A stretch of 64,000 bases of DNA from Azolla caroliniana. Its lineage: Eukaryota > Polypodiophyta. The notes under the pieces were generated by a model. The model had not been told where the DNA came from. It ran no database searches and worked only from the letters and a program-made list of their open reading frames with translations. Within the stretch, counting starts at the first letter, position 1. The number at the start of each line of letters is the position of its first letter. The stretch spans positions 10,478,001 to 10,542,000 of the forward strand of contig JBHGNT010000017.1 of the NCBI GenBank assembly GCA_043228905.1, read 5' to 3'. Shown piece by piece: positions 50,338 through 61,286 of the stretch. The position numbers and the translations under genes are program-made.

Positions 50338-51900
50338 GACTGGTGCTTTCCTGCGATTGTTCGTCGGACATTGAGTAGCGTAATGTCCTGGTTGGTTACA
50401 CTTGAAGCAGGTTATCGTGGCGGAGTTGTTGGGTTCTCCTTGCTAGAATTGAGGTTGTGCTAGGTTGCTTGGTTTATCTTCTCGAGCCGGCTGGGAATAG
50501 GACTGCGGAAGGTTTTCACGAGGCTCGGATTGAAGAGGCCGCTAATTATCAGTGCGCAAAGGGTCTCGGCAACGGTTGTCAAAGGTTCGTCGTTTATTCC
50601 CCGGAGGTTGGAAGCCGCGATTACGATGTGGGGGCCGTCGATCTTGCCGTGGGTACCGGGGTTCGTGATAGTCTCCCCGATTGTAGTCATCGCGGTAATA
50701 GGGGTCCTTCGGATAATAGCGCTCGTCCTGATAATGGCGTGGTTGATTATGATAGTATGGTGGCTCCAACTAGTAGGGGAATCCCGGTGATAGCGATCTA
50801 GTTCAGGGTGGTAGTCTTCATTTCGGTGAAGCTGATCATCCTCCCAGGGTCATTCCGCGTCTCTATTGCGTGGTGGTGGTCGCTCATCCTGCTGTGAACG
50901 ATCATGGCATGGCTCAATTTGTTGTACCCGAACCGAGTTAGTACGGTCGAGCATGTTGTTCTCACATTGCTCAACCATATGTACTCTAGAATGGCAGATG
51001 GGGAAGTGTGGTCATAGAGGGCAATCGATAGCCGACTGACCGGACTTGGCACAAGTCATGCATTGTAGTGCTTGCTGAAACTGGGTTTCCTCGGTTCTTG
51101 GCAAGGCGGTTTCGAGCGTGCCCATGGAGAAAGAATTGTTATGATGAGCCTTATCTAAAGTGAGAACATGAGTGACCACTTGCTCAATAGTGTGTTGTGA
51201 AAAATCCATAAGGCCAACGTCATGCTCAACGGCTCCTGGAGGCCGGCAAGGAACGTATCTTTTAAATGATTGGCAGACACATCATATGCGAGTCGCCGGT
51301 AGAGGTCTTGGAATCGGATGGTAAACTTGGAAACCGTTTCATTAGGTCCCTAGGAAATGGTATAGAACTCGCGGAGCAGTTCGCGCTTCGGAATTTCCCG
51401 ATGGAATAACTCTAGAAACTGGGTGTAGACATCTTGGATTGTGATAAACTCCCCTAGATTGTGGCAAGAGTACCACCATGCGGCAGGGACATCCGTCCAC
51501 CTCCTCAATGGTGAGGCGTTGTGTAGAATGGTTGGCTTGCGACATGGAGAGAAAAGAATGGATGTGAGATTCCGTGTCAGGACCATCTGTGTAGCGGGTA
51601 GAGTGGTACGACGTTGCGTTGAAATCTGGGGAAGGGATTGAACTCGGATTGTTGAGAGACTGCCGGCAGACTCGGAGGAGTGGCGAGTTCGGGGCCGGTA
51701 TGTGATTGTGTATCGGGGATAACTGGTGAGGGGTGCGATCCTGGGGTTTCTGGTGATGAGTGCTGAGTGATCGCGGAGTCAATGTTATCCTCGGCTGGCT
51801 CAACGTGGCGAGATGTGAACCGAGAGCGGGTAAGAAGGTTGGGTGCCGTAATGACGATTGGGGGTGTCCACCGACATTTGTTCACTGTGATGCACAACGT
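50338..51900 (-). pseudogene. G2 gag, fragmented
   Basis: Reading leftwards: a Pro/Ser-rich start, the gag core FLELFHREIPKRELLREFY (about 51420-51350), TIEQVVTHVLTLDKAHHN, a zinc-finger-like CMTCAKSGQSAIDC (about 51070-51030), and an Arg/Tyr/Asp-rich stretch (RYYPKDPYYRDDYNRGDY). A good CCHC knuckle CFKCNQPGHYATQC follows at 50370-50411. G3 and G4 share the CxxCL.(P/T)GHS..EC type of the first finger. Multiple stops and shifts. Confidence 0.75.
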
Positions 51901-52465
51901 GAACCGGGTGTGCCAAATTGTGTTAACCCCTTCTTCGGGAGCAACACCTTCAATAGTTCTTTCGGAAATTGGATCAAGGGGTCGTGGTACGTGGTGGAAA
52001 AACAAAATGTGTGAGAGATTGGCTTTGCAATAAGTGTCGTGTAACGAAATGATTGGCGTCACTTAGCCATAAGACACGATCTTAATTCAAGGACGAACTT
52101 CTAAGCGTGATCGTAAACACATAATGGAATAGACCCAAAAACCATATATATTTATATTATGCGTAGAGGAACAATGATACATGGCTCACGGCCAGAGTTA
52201 CAAAAGTATGATCATACGCTTCGAGGATCCTATTCTAGCTAGGGGGGCTTCCTCTCTCCTCTTTTCTGCTCCCTCCTTTCATTTCTCCTTCACGTTTGAT
52301 AGCTTTTCCTTTAACTGCTTCGCATGCTTCAACACTTGGCAGGCTTCAGTCTTCCATCCTTTTCAGTTGCACGTTTTGCGGTTGTGTTCATTTGGCTGTA
52401 TGTTTCTGATTACGGTTGCCTTCACATACTTTGCCTACCTCCCGATTCATTTCACACTTAATGAA
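51901..52465 (-). repeat. G-family leader and LTR, G2/G3 junction
   Basis: 51935-52155 matches 11536-11755. 52156-52465 matches 40689-40970. This is the 5' leader and LTR of G2. G3 integrase follows within about 80 bp on the right, so the LTR is also at the 3' end of G3. Confidence 0.65.
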
Positions 52466-53300
52466 CACGTCTTGTTCGTTGAATTCGCCAATCTGTTCTC
52501 GTGCGGGTAGTATGGCGTACTGCCTTTATGAACTACCGCATAGAATGTCGTTAGGCTTTCCACAACATGACCGAGAAAATGTCCTCCCTACTCGCTGATG
52601 AGCTTGATCGGGCATCCGTACCGGAACCATATATACTCATACCGAAATTTCTTCGTCGATGCGCTCATGTTATCCCGGAGTGCTTTTGCTTCCACCCATT
52701 TTGTACAATAGTTTAACCCCCAGTTTTCTACCATGATATACCGATTTCCTGTGCGCATTGTCGGTGGCTTAAATGGTCCCACGAAGTCTAACCCCCCAGT
52801 TTTGGAACGGTTCTAATGGCAACACTGGTTGATGGGGCACCTGGGCCTGCTCTGTTGGTTGGCCCAACCTCTAGTAGAGATCACACTCTTTACAATATCA
52901 GATATCTTCCTTGAGGGTTGTTAGCCACCATAACCCACTTCGTCAGATTTTCTAGTCGGTGATGGGCCTCTCGGAAGACTGCTTCCTTCTCGTCGCTCTG
53001 TACCTAGCGCCGATAGATGTCATCGGCTCCCTTGTGGTACAATGTATCCTATTTCAAACAAAAATGGCGACTTTCAGCCGCCAAGCGTTTCCGTTCGTCC
53101 CGACTCAGCTCTTCCAGAGGTAGTCCGGTACTCAGGAACTGGTGCATGTCGGTGAGCCATTTGTCTTCTCCGGCCACTATCTCATCTACCGTCGTTTCCA
53201 TGGTAACCTTGAATAGCTTGGCATCCAGGAACTCATCTCAGACACCATCCCCTACTTTTGCGGGTTCTAACCAGCTCAAATAGTCTGCTACTGTGTGTTG
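52466..53300 (-). pseudogene. G3 integrase and RNase H end, truncated
   Basis: Minus strand: RNase H end (VYHRLEVQHTVADYLSWLEP, about 53330-53265), then a zinc-binding remnant. The core start reads VGPFKPPTMRTGNRYIMVENWGLNYCTKWVEAKA (Asp expected within Y..V...Y is replaced) and YEYIWFRYGCPIKLISE (52782-52588). The frame ends at a stop before the second Asp. The extra ORF and integrase tail present in G2 are absent here, because the LTR follows directly. Confidence 0.8.
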
Positions 53301-54480
53301 GACTTCCAGTCGGTGGTATACCTCGAATTCAAACTCTTCCAATAGTAGTGTCCACCTAGCTAACTTACCAGTTATTGATGCCTTGGATACCAAATAGATT
53401 AGTGTTGAGTGGTCAACATAGATTGAAAACTTTCATCCTAGTAGTTAGTGGTAGTACTTTGTGACGCTATAGACCATCTCCAGGGCTTCTCTCTCTGTTG
53501 TGGAGTAATTTCGTTCAACTTTTGAGAGTTTCTAGCTTGCGTAATATATCGGACGGTAGCACTTTGGTTTGGTAAGCTGCATGAGGACACTTCCGCATCA
53601 CTTTCAACGCTTGATATGCCTTCTCCTCTTGCTCCATCCATTGAAAGGGTATGCGGTGCACGACTTCATGTAATGGAGTTGCGAAGTCTGCTAAGTATCG
53701 GAGTATCCAACTGTGCCATTGGATCTAACCTAAGAACGGCCTCAATGCTTTGGCGTTGGTCGGCGCTGGTGCTTGTAAGATGGCATTCACCTTATTCGGG
53801 TCTACAACAATTCTGTCCTTGATGACAATGTGTCCGAGTAGTGCCCCGCTTGTTACCCCTAAAACACATTTTGCTGGATTCAGGCTTAGTTGGTATCCCT
53901 GTCACTTCTCCAAACACATCCGGAGATGGTCTAGATGTTCTTCCTTCTGGCTATACAATGCAAAATCGTCCAAAAAGACCTGCATAAACGCCAGAATGTA
54001 TTCTCCAAATATTTCCATGACAATCTTATGGATTTCTTCGGTGTCGTCTTCAGATCGAACATCATAACTATCAGGACGAACACTCCCCACTCCGTGACGA
54101 ACGTCGTCTTTTCCCAATCCGTCAAGTGCATCCGAATTTGATTATAACCACTGAATCTATCCAAAAAACAATATAGTTTTGTGACCAACTACCGCATCTG
54201 ACACCCCATCTATGAATGGTAGCGGGAACGCATCCATCACCATGGTGTTCAGCTCCCGGTAGTCAACACAAACCCGAATCTTTCCATTTTTCTTCAGTAC
54301 GACGACTATCGAACTCAACCATGTCGCTTGTTTCAGTGGTCGAATAAAACTGACTCTTAACAACTTATCAATTTCTTCTTTGACTTTTGCCGCATAATTT
54401 GGGTTCATCCTATAACGTCGTTGCACTACCGGCTTCGCGTCCTTGCTGAGGTTGATCTAATGTTGGTATCGTTGGGGATC
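53300..54480 (-). pseudogene. G3 reverse transcriptase and RNase H, decayed
   Basis: Reading leftwards: VQRRYRMNPNYAAKVKEEIDKLL, WLSSIVVVLKKNGKIRVCVDYRELNTMVMDAFPLPFID, then EYILAFMQVFLDDFALYSQKEEHLDHLRMCLEK, with catalytic FLDDF at 53962-53976. LGHIVIKDRIVVDPNKV, the thumb, follows. RNase H remnants include STLIYLVSKASITGKLARW. FLDDF rather than YLDDL sets this family apart from E. There are stops and shifts between the blocks. Confidence 0.87.
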
Positions 54481-55600
54481 CAACCCTCGCATATCTTCGT
54501 ATGACTAGGCGAACACATCTCAAAATTCTTTGAGTAGTTCAATCATCGCCATTTTCTCTTCCAGTGGCATTTCCTTCTCCACGTTCATTGGTTTCGGTGA
54601 TTCACTAGTCTTGAGGTCCACTTCTTCTAGTTGGGATGCCTTCACTCTTTGAGAGACGGCCATTTCCCGCTACAGTGATTCCTGCGCTTGCTGCAATTCC
54701 CGGATCGCCTCTGGATCCGGCTCGTCAAATTTGCCTTCTTGATGTGTGATGTACGGTGTGACAACTTCGGCTACATATACTTCAATTTTCTATGTATAGC
54801 GGTGTTAGTTGCTTCATTGCACCCGCTCATTGTTGTGTCGGCGCCCACACTTTAGTTTTCCCTCTCCGGAAGGTAATCATGTTTTTCTGCCAATTTTGCT
54901 TAATATGTGCCATTCGTAGCCATGGTCTTCCTAATAATATGGGGTATTGCCCCAACGTGTTAAGTTGCAAGACCACCACGGAGATCTGGAATGCGTGCCC
55001 TCAGATTGTAATATCTAGGTTCCGGATGAGTCTGGTTAGCCAGACCGAACTAGTATCTGCCATTCCTAGCTAGAATGGGCATGGCTCCCATTCTCTGATG
55101 CCCAAGGTATCACATGTCTGTTGGCTGATTACGTTCACTCCGGAGCCTCCGTCCACAATCATTTCGGGTATCTCGCTCCCTTTGATAATTACTGTAATTT
55201 CCGGACTGCTTGTGTCTACTACGGCCCATCCTTCCTCTGGATTGGAGAAAAATGTTGGTGTCGGCTCCGGGTTTTGTGATGTTAACGCTGATTTCACACC
55301 GTACGTAAATCGAGGGACTAACTACATTAGGCGGCCTAGCAGCAACATGATCTGACATTGTTGTAACGCCTGCCAGGTGGGGTCGTTGTCTATGGTTCAA
55401 AGTGGTTCATCCGGAGGCTTGAACTATTCTTGTACTTCAGCCACATTCCATTCATTTGCCTTTTGTATCCATTTTGTGACCTCCTTCCTAATGACCACCT
55501 GGCTCTCCCACTTAGCGGTTTTCCCCTTGGATCTTGTGGTGACTTGTTGAATATCGATAACGTCTGCGGTCACCATATTTACTGTTGACTGCTTATCATT
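54480..55600 (-). pseudogene. G3 protease region
   Basis: 55297-55070 carries TVIIKGSEIPEMIVDGGSGVNVISQQTCDTLGI, a retropepsin with DGGS. ILLGRPWLRMAHI near 54950-54910 is the second conserved strand. A Glu-rich linker leads towards RT (about 54650-54520). Stops break it at several points. Confidence 0.82.
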
Positions 55601-56510
55601 GGTCTTGACCGGGCACTAGCTACTATAATGGCCTTCCTTCTGGCAATAGTAGCAGTAAACCTTCCAGATGTTACTTGATTCTCCTTTTTCTATAATTCCT
55701 GGCTTAATATCGGAATTCATCTGGTTGGTATCTTTCAGCCTCCATTGCTCTGGTTGTGGGATGGTCGTGTTTGTATCCGGTTCCCGTTGGTATTCCCAAG
55801 TCAACTCACGGCGCTCATCTCGCCGAAAATTTCCCCTCCGTTTGTTTGGATAGTGTCGGTTGTTGCGGTACCCCTGTCATGTCGGGTACCGTCTATCTTG
55901 GTCCGGGTAGTCGCATTCTAGTCGGTAGCAATCATCTCTTTGGAACCTTTCCTCGTCCAATCGCTGCTCACGCCGAGGCTCAATATGTCGGACCGGTGTT
56001 GCTTGCCAATTTAACAGATTGTACTCACACGGGTTCATGGTGTGTGACCAAGAGTTACACAACATGCACTAACTTCGCATCGTACATTCTAATTTGGAAT
56101 GACCGGGGTTGAGGCATATCGTACACTAGACTGCCTACTGAAATGGTAGCGCTCGTTGTAGAGCTCCCATCGCCATGTAATTACTATTTTGGGCCCTATC
56201 CATCTCTAACACCCGATCGATAACTTGATCAATGGTGCTGGTCTAGAAGTCTAATATGGACAACATTGTTCGGTGTGGCTCCCGGAAGACTGCTTTTGCC
56301 TCATCCTCCAGAGGTGCCCTTGTCATCTCACTATGTAGTGTTTGGAATCGGATAATGAATTGTGGGACTATCTCATTGGATTCCTTGGTAAACCGTATAA
56401 ATTTGGCCGATGAGCTCCCTTTGCTCCACCTGTTGGTGAAACAGTCGCAGGAATTTATCCTGCAAGGCTTCAAATGTGGTGAAGCTACCTCGATGGTGCT
56501 TTAAACGTTG
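55600..56510 (-). pseudogene. G3 gag, 3' two thirds
   Basis: Reading leftwards from 56510: gag core FIRFTKESNEIVPQFIIRFQTLHSEM, then DQVIDRVLEMDRAQNSN, CTICLNPGHSKLECTM (zinc finger, about 56130-56085), an Arg-rich part (EPRREQRLDEERFQRDD) and a second finger YCYYCQKEGHYSS with the last Cys after a stop. G4 (63200-64000) carries the same blocks. The 5' end is missing; non-coding sequence begins at 56511. Confidence 0.8.
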
Positions 56511-56765
56511 AACCCAACAAGTAGGAGAATTACAACAAGTAGTACCGATTCACGTGAAGGATGAGCACTAACACAAGAATTACTTCCTTAGACATTGCAT
56601 GATAAGTACTAAACATATAGATTAAAAATTACCTGGCGATAAAGTAGAACGATCTTGCCGCCTTAAACTGTGAGACCAAACCCAATGACGGTTAAACCTA
56701 AACCCTAGAGACAATAAATCTACATGGTGAAGCTTAAAACAATGTTGAACAAATAGTGTATGATG
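56511..56765. other. Non-coding gap between G3 and the DFAENY gene
   Basis: I see no element end, RNA gene or open frame of interest here. It may be old flanking DNA. Confidence 0.4.
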
Positions 56766-58282
56766 CTATTTATCATCTGAAATGTAAAATATTGATTTCT
56801 TATGTAACTCACCGTCTTGTCTCCAATAGCAAAGATGTACAAGTATTGTACATTGATCATAATTTGTACCAATGCATTGATTGAACCTCATTTTGAACTT
56901 TAAATGTATAGTTTTCTGCAAAGTCAATAACGGATACGATGACACCCCTTGGTAAGTTATTAATACATTCGTTGAACTGTGAATTTTGCCAATAACTCCG
57001 GAAGTTCTGTGGAATGAACTCCCCAAGTTGTTTCTTAAATTCTGAGACAAGGGTAGCAGCACATATCTCCTTATATACTTCCTTGATACGCTTAGTTACA
57101 AGTCCCTTGCCAATATTTTCAGTCACATACTCTAAATATTTCCATTTCACAATATGATTGTTTCCCAAATCAAGCTCCTGTCTACAAAATAATGGTAGCG
57201 GGCAAACCTTACATGTTCTTAAAAGACATGTACGACAATTCCACTCACATGATGGTTCTTTTTCACAAACACAAGACCTCCATAACTCAGAAACGGATGC
57301 ATAAGTCATGTTTCGTGCATTACACCTATTATCCTCCCCATTTGGTCTACAAACCTCACAAGTGCAAACGCATAATTCCCCATGTATACCCTTAGAATTA
57401 GTACACATTGCATTCACTCCAAGCCTTAACACGTCCATCTTCACGTGGTACACACAATAACATGTATTCCTCTCATTTAATTTTCTAACATAATATGGTT
57501 TCAAACCTTGGAACTTGTGGAATCCAACAGTCAAGCTTGGATGTTGGTCTTTAAAGTTCATGTACAATTCAGCCTACATCAACCAATATATAGCAAACAT
57601 TAATATACACTTGGTCAAAACAAAAAGTTATGGAATGTGAATTGATATAAAAAAATGGAATACCTTTGCCATCTCCAAGAAGTGTCTAGGGTGAATTTGG
57701 TACTTACCCTAACTTATTCATTGTCTACACACATCCTTCTTATTTGGTGAGACACGCGTATTTTTTGCCCAAAATGAATCCACTTTCTCAATAATCTCTT
57801 GAGATAAGGCATCACATCGTCGTCTAAATCCCAACCCCAGCCACTTGAATTGGCTTGAGTGTACGATGTTTCCTCAAGTTCCTTCTTTGAATACCCAGGG
57901 CTAAGGCAACTTTAGTATCACTATATTTTTTTTCTCTCGCACCGTTCACAACCATGTGTATGACTGCCCTCTTTACAACAAGTTTGTCTATGCTCTCTAT
58001 ACCTTTCATTAAGTCTAGGGATGACTTCATAGACTCTACAATCTCTTCTGAAACACATTGGTCCCTAAATTTTATTCTCCCCATGTCTTCATTCAAATGT
58101 TGATGGTGTAACACTCTACATATAATATCCCTACAAGCCTCTTCACTAAATCTCTTTGTTATTTCTACCAAATAACGGACTATGTGAAGAACCACATGTC
58201 TCTTGGTCCTTTCAGATATACATGGGTTACTTGACAACTCACTCTTGTTGGGGATCCCCATTTGGTCACTAGATTTATCCAA
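56766..58282 (-). pseudogene. DFAENY-family Cys-rich protein gene with introns, broken (possible DNA transposase)
   Basis: Minus strand. The front part (58282-57824) has an Arg/Lys-rich helix-turn-helix-like segment, YSDTKVALALGIQRRNLRKH. The frame shifts near 57850 into KWLGLGFRRRCDAL and VDSFWAKNTRVSPNKKDV. After an intron, or a shift with stops near 57720, IHPRHFLEMAK ends at a GT donor. The intron 57663-57574 (90 bp, GT-AG) follows. The next exon runs from 57573 (AELYMNFKDQHPSL) through NTCYCVYHVKMDV, a cluster of about 20 Cys (CVCTCEVC, CRTCLLRTCKVC) and VIVSVIDFAENYTFKVQNEVQSMHW. A one-base shift near 56850 leads to CTILVHLCYW and SIFYISDD, ending at 56766. I recall this layout in unnamed transposon-like eukaryotic proteins; that is memory, not a search. 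Confidence 0.6.
57574..57663 (-). other. GT-AG intron in the DFAENY gene
   Basis: The donor GGCAAAG/GTATTCC and acceptor TTGATGTAG/GCTGAATTG join two conserved-looking segments in phase 0. The length is 90 bp, typical of plant introns. Confidence 0.6.
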
Positions 58283-59089
58283 AAAAATTAAGTGTCTTGC
58301 GAGAGTAGTTAATGTTATATAGACTACACTAAGAAATCACAGTCAAATGTTTTTAAATGCGGCCTGCAAAGTGTGAAATCATTTGTTTCGGACATTAGAA
58401 TTACGGCTCAAAAATCACAATTAATCATTTCTTTATTCACAGATTTCTGAAAATGAAAAATTTTAGTATTGAAAATGAAAAAATAGATTTCCGAATATGA
58501 GACTATAGAATTCTAAAAATGTCAAAATTAAGAATAGGGGTGCTTACCAAAAAATTCAATTATCGATGAAGTCTCAAACAACTATTGGAATACTTTCAAA
58601 TGAGTGGAAGAAGTGACGAAGATGAATGTTATATTGTGCCTCCAATCGGTGGACAAACCCTCAAATCAATGGATGACGCCTCCTGTTTCAAAAATAATAT
58701 GCCTCAAATCAGTGGAAGGAACCTCCAATTGGTGGAGGGAGCCTCAAATCTATGTGATATTCCGCCTCGATTCGGTGGAAGGATCCTCGCCTCGGTGGAA
58801 AATGCCTCAAATCACCGTGAGATAAACTGCAATCGGTGGAAGAAGTAAGAAAATCGTTCTCGAAGAAGTCACTATTGGTTGTTATATGAGGCCTCAGAAC
58901 AATCTCTAATCCTCAACTCAAACTCTAAAACATGTTTAGTATTAAAGCACCCAAATATCTGAAATAGGGTCCCTAAACCCTAATGATATACATGTGTAAC
59001 AAACCTCTGAGATTGAAGGAAAACCAGAAACCTGACATGGATGTCCTAGATGAAGAGCTCAAAGAAACTGAGAGGGATAGAGGAAATGA
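58283..59089. other. AT-rich region with diverged short repeats
   Basis: 58283-58560 is AT-rich without visible genes. At 58615-58850 a motif GCCTC(A/C)AATC(G/A)GTGGA recurs about six times at 30-50 bp spacing, on a degenerate scale. Plus-strand frames across it (for example 58585-58848) follow the repeat and show no domain. Confidence 0.5.
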
Positions 59090-60057
59090 ATGGATATATG
59101 TCCTGGACCTCCACAATATAAGCACAGGTGGTTTGCTCAGCGTCGTTGCTTCTCTTCGTCCGACAAAGGTCCTCATCCTTTAGTCATATCGATCTCCATG
59201 GGTGTAGGAATATCCATTGGGACTGGACTACGTGTTTGCCTTGGAGTTGGAGCAGGGCTATATGTTTGCCTTGGGGATGATTGCGTCGTTACTGATGCAT
59301 AAGTTGGTGTGAATCTTGATCTTATTATGTGTTGTTGTCTCTCACATAGACGCTCAAAAAGGCGATTATCACACCGTATTGCTCGACTAATAGCTTTTGT
59401 AAGTGACATTGGATCCTCACTATGAAGGCCTTAACGGAATTGCTCCATTGGAGCTTGTTCATCCCAAGGAATATCGCTTGCGATGAGACGGAAATTGGAT
59501 GCATATGTCAAATCGGGCAGATCAGCTGAACGTAGTGTACGAATCTTGTTGAAAGTTGTTCTCACCCCATCGGTATCTCCGAAACAAGCCTTAAATTCTT
59601 TGATAAATTCCTCGAATTTATTTAGTAGAGGAGAATTTCTCTCTAGCAATGGAGCAAACAATGACAACGCTATGCCAGTCAATAAGGTGCCTACTAACCC
59701 AACTCGTGATGCATTTGTTAGATAACGCGTGGGATGTATTTGAATCACCAACCGTACTTGATTCAAGAAACCTCGGAAATGCGCCCTGGAACCATCAAAT
59801 TTAGCTGGGAGGCTGATTTTGGGTTCCTTGATAAGTCCTTGACCTTCGACCCTTTGTTGTTGTAACTCTACGATCGTTAACTCTAATTGTTGAACACGTT
59901 GTCTGAACTCCTCTTGTTGTTGTTGCTTCTCTATACTAACCTTTTGTAGATCCCCAAGTAGACGTTGATTCTCTACTTCAAGAGATGCGAACTTGGATTT
60001 AAGATTCTCCATTTCTGCAACAAGCGTGAGATATTCTTCTGAGTTAATGGCGACCAT
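59090..60057 (-). pseudogene. Chromovirus J gag
   Basis: The ATG at 60057 (MVAINSEEYLTLVAEMENL) starts a gag with a coiled-coil front (LENLKSKFASLEVENQRLL, QQQQEEFRQRVQQLELTI). The gag core follows: ISLPAKFDGSRAHFRGFLNQVRLVIQIHPTRYL and ACFGDTDGVRTTFNKIRTL. The first stop is at 59431. The same frame continues with SLTKAISRAIRCDNRLFERLCERQ and a zinc knuckle CLYCGGPGH near 59140-59100, whose last Cys is lost where the element ends. It is homologous to E gag (39690-40391) in better condition. The rest of J is missing. Confidence 0.85.
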
Positions 60058-60114
60058 GGTTTCGTGTGGTGATAGAGGAGGATGAGAGAGAGAGAGAGAA
60101 TTCAAATCAAACTC

Positions 60115-60527
60115 TGAGAACCAAGAATAAAAGATAGAGTGATGGAAGAAGGATATAAGAGAACGCGAGAAGAAAGGAACGAAATGCTAAGAGAAGAATG
60201 GGTATATTAAGATAGAAAACGAAAGAGAATGGATACAATATATGTAATGAGAGCTAAAGACTGGTGTTTATTCGAATTGATTTGAGAATACATGTATGCC
60301 GTTATTTACAGGTTCCTATAGAATAGCTTAGAGATTTCTATAATGTTCTAGAATGTTGTAGACCTAGAATGATCTAGAGTTTTTACAATAATCAATGTAA
60401 TACAAAAAGTAGCTTTTATCCTCTCATATGACAATAAGCTATCTTAATGGTTGAGGTTTTCAATTATGGATTACAAGGTTTGAGTTTTAAGTCTGGGTGA
60501 CGCCATAATGGTCATGTGTTCATGACA
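60115..60527 (-). repeat. 5' LTR of chromovirus J
   Basis: It lies directly upstream (right) of J gag. The right end TGTTCATGACA matches the ends of the E and solo LTRs. The left end, near TGAGAACC, is my estimate. A decayed tRNA-like module (TTAATGGTTGAGG...GGTTTGAGTTTTAAG) is at about 60443-60495 on the plus strand. It abuts copia K at 60528. Confidence 0.6.
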
Positions 60528-60599
60528 GCAACCAGCTCTGAATCGGTCTGAATCCGGATTGGTGCAACTATTCTTGATCCGTCCATTCCTATAGTATTT

Positions 60600-61274
60600 C
60601 TAACTAATTATTAATCTAATAATAATATTTGTTCCCGACTCGTCCCTTTCCCCACTTATCATCCGGACCATACTCTGGCCAACAATCAACCGGTTCTTCC
60701 TTTTGGCTACGCCATTCTGCTCTGGCGTATATCTACAACTAAATTCACATTGAATTCCCATCTGCTACAGATAATAGTTGAATTGGTTGGAAAAGTATTC
60801 TTTTCTGCCATCTGACCACATACACTTGATTTTCCTCTCTGTTTGCCATTCTACAAGATTCTTCAAGTTCCAGAAACAAGAGGATACATCACACTTCTTC
60901 TCTATGAGGTAAACCCATGTTTGTTGGTTGTAGTCATTGATGAAGGAGACAAAGTATCAACTCCTATCTATAATCATATTATGTGTTAGACCCCACACAT
61001 GCGAATGAATTAGGTCGATCTTGTTATGGTTTCGATTTCGTTCATTGGGGAAAATAAGCCAATGTTGCTTCCCTAACAGGCCGGCTTCACAAACTTGGAC
61101 CTTCCGGCCATTGAACTTCAGCAAGCCGAACACGATTTGTTTTGCTTGCAACTTTTGAAGCCTTTGGAAGTTGACATGGCCGATCCGCTTATGCCACAAG
61201 TCGATATCTGATTTGACTTTTTTTACTTTGGCAAACATTGTGGTGCTTATATTATTCATTTTGAGGATGAACAC
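60600..61274 (-). pseudogene. Copia K GAG-pre-integrase and integrase
   Basis: 61274-60957 has DLWHKRIGHVNFQRLQKLQAK, the GAG-pre-integrase motif. Its CxxC is altered to CEAG. IDLIHSHVWG follows, where Ser replaces the first catalytic Asp (HTDVWG normally). To the left FVSFINDYNQQTWVYLI, MWSDGRKEYFSNQF (second Asp) and MGIQCEF..RYTPEQNGVAKRKNR can be read; Lys replaces Glu in the third motif (VAERKNR normally). Stops are present. Inactive. Confidence 0.82.
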
Positions 61275-61286
61275 CCTCGCTTCTCG

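Larger units (their letters stand above)
40971..52465 (-). mobile_element. Gypsy copy G2 (minus strand) with nested H and a solo LTR
   Basis: From right to left: LTR and leader (52465-51900), gag (about 51900-50370), protease (50337-49588), [H, 45724-49587], integrase (45723-44360), [solo LTR 43294-43748], extra coiled-coil ORF (43181-41249), LTR. RT and RNase H, which lie between protease and integrase in G3, are absent. They were lost together with the H insertion. Confidence 0.75.

Noticed and set aside
58585-59183. Host gene on the plus strand (87, 73 and 66-codon frames)
   Set aside because: Frames follow a short degenerate repeat or lie antisense to the J gag zinc-knuckle region; no domain.
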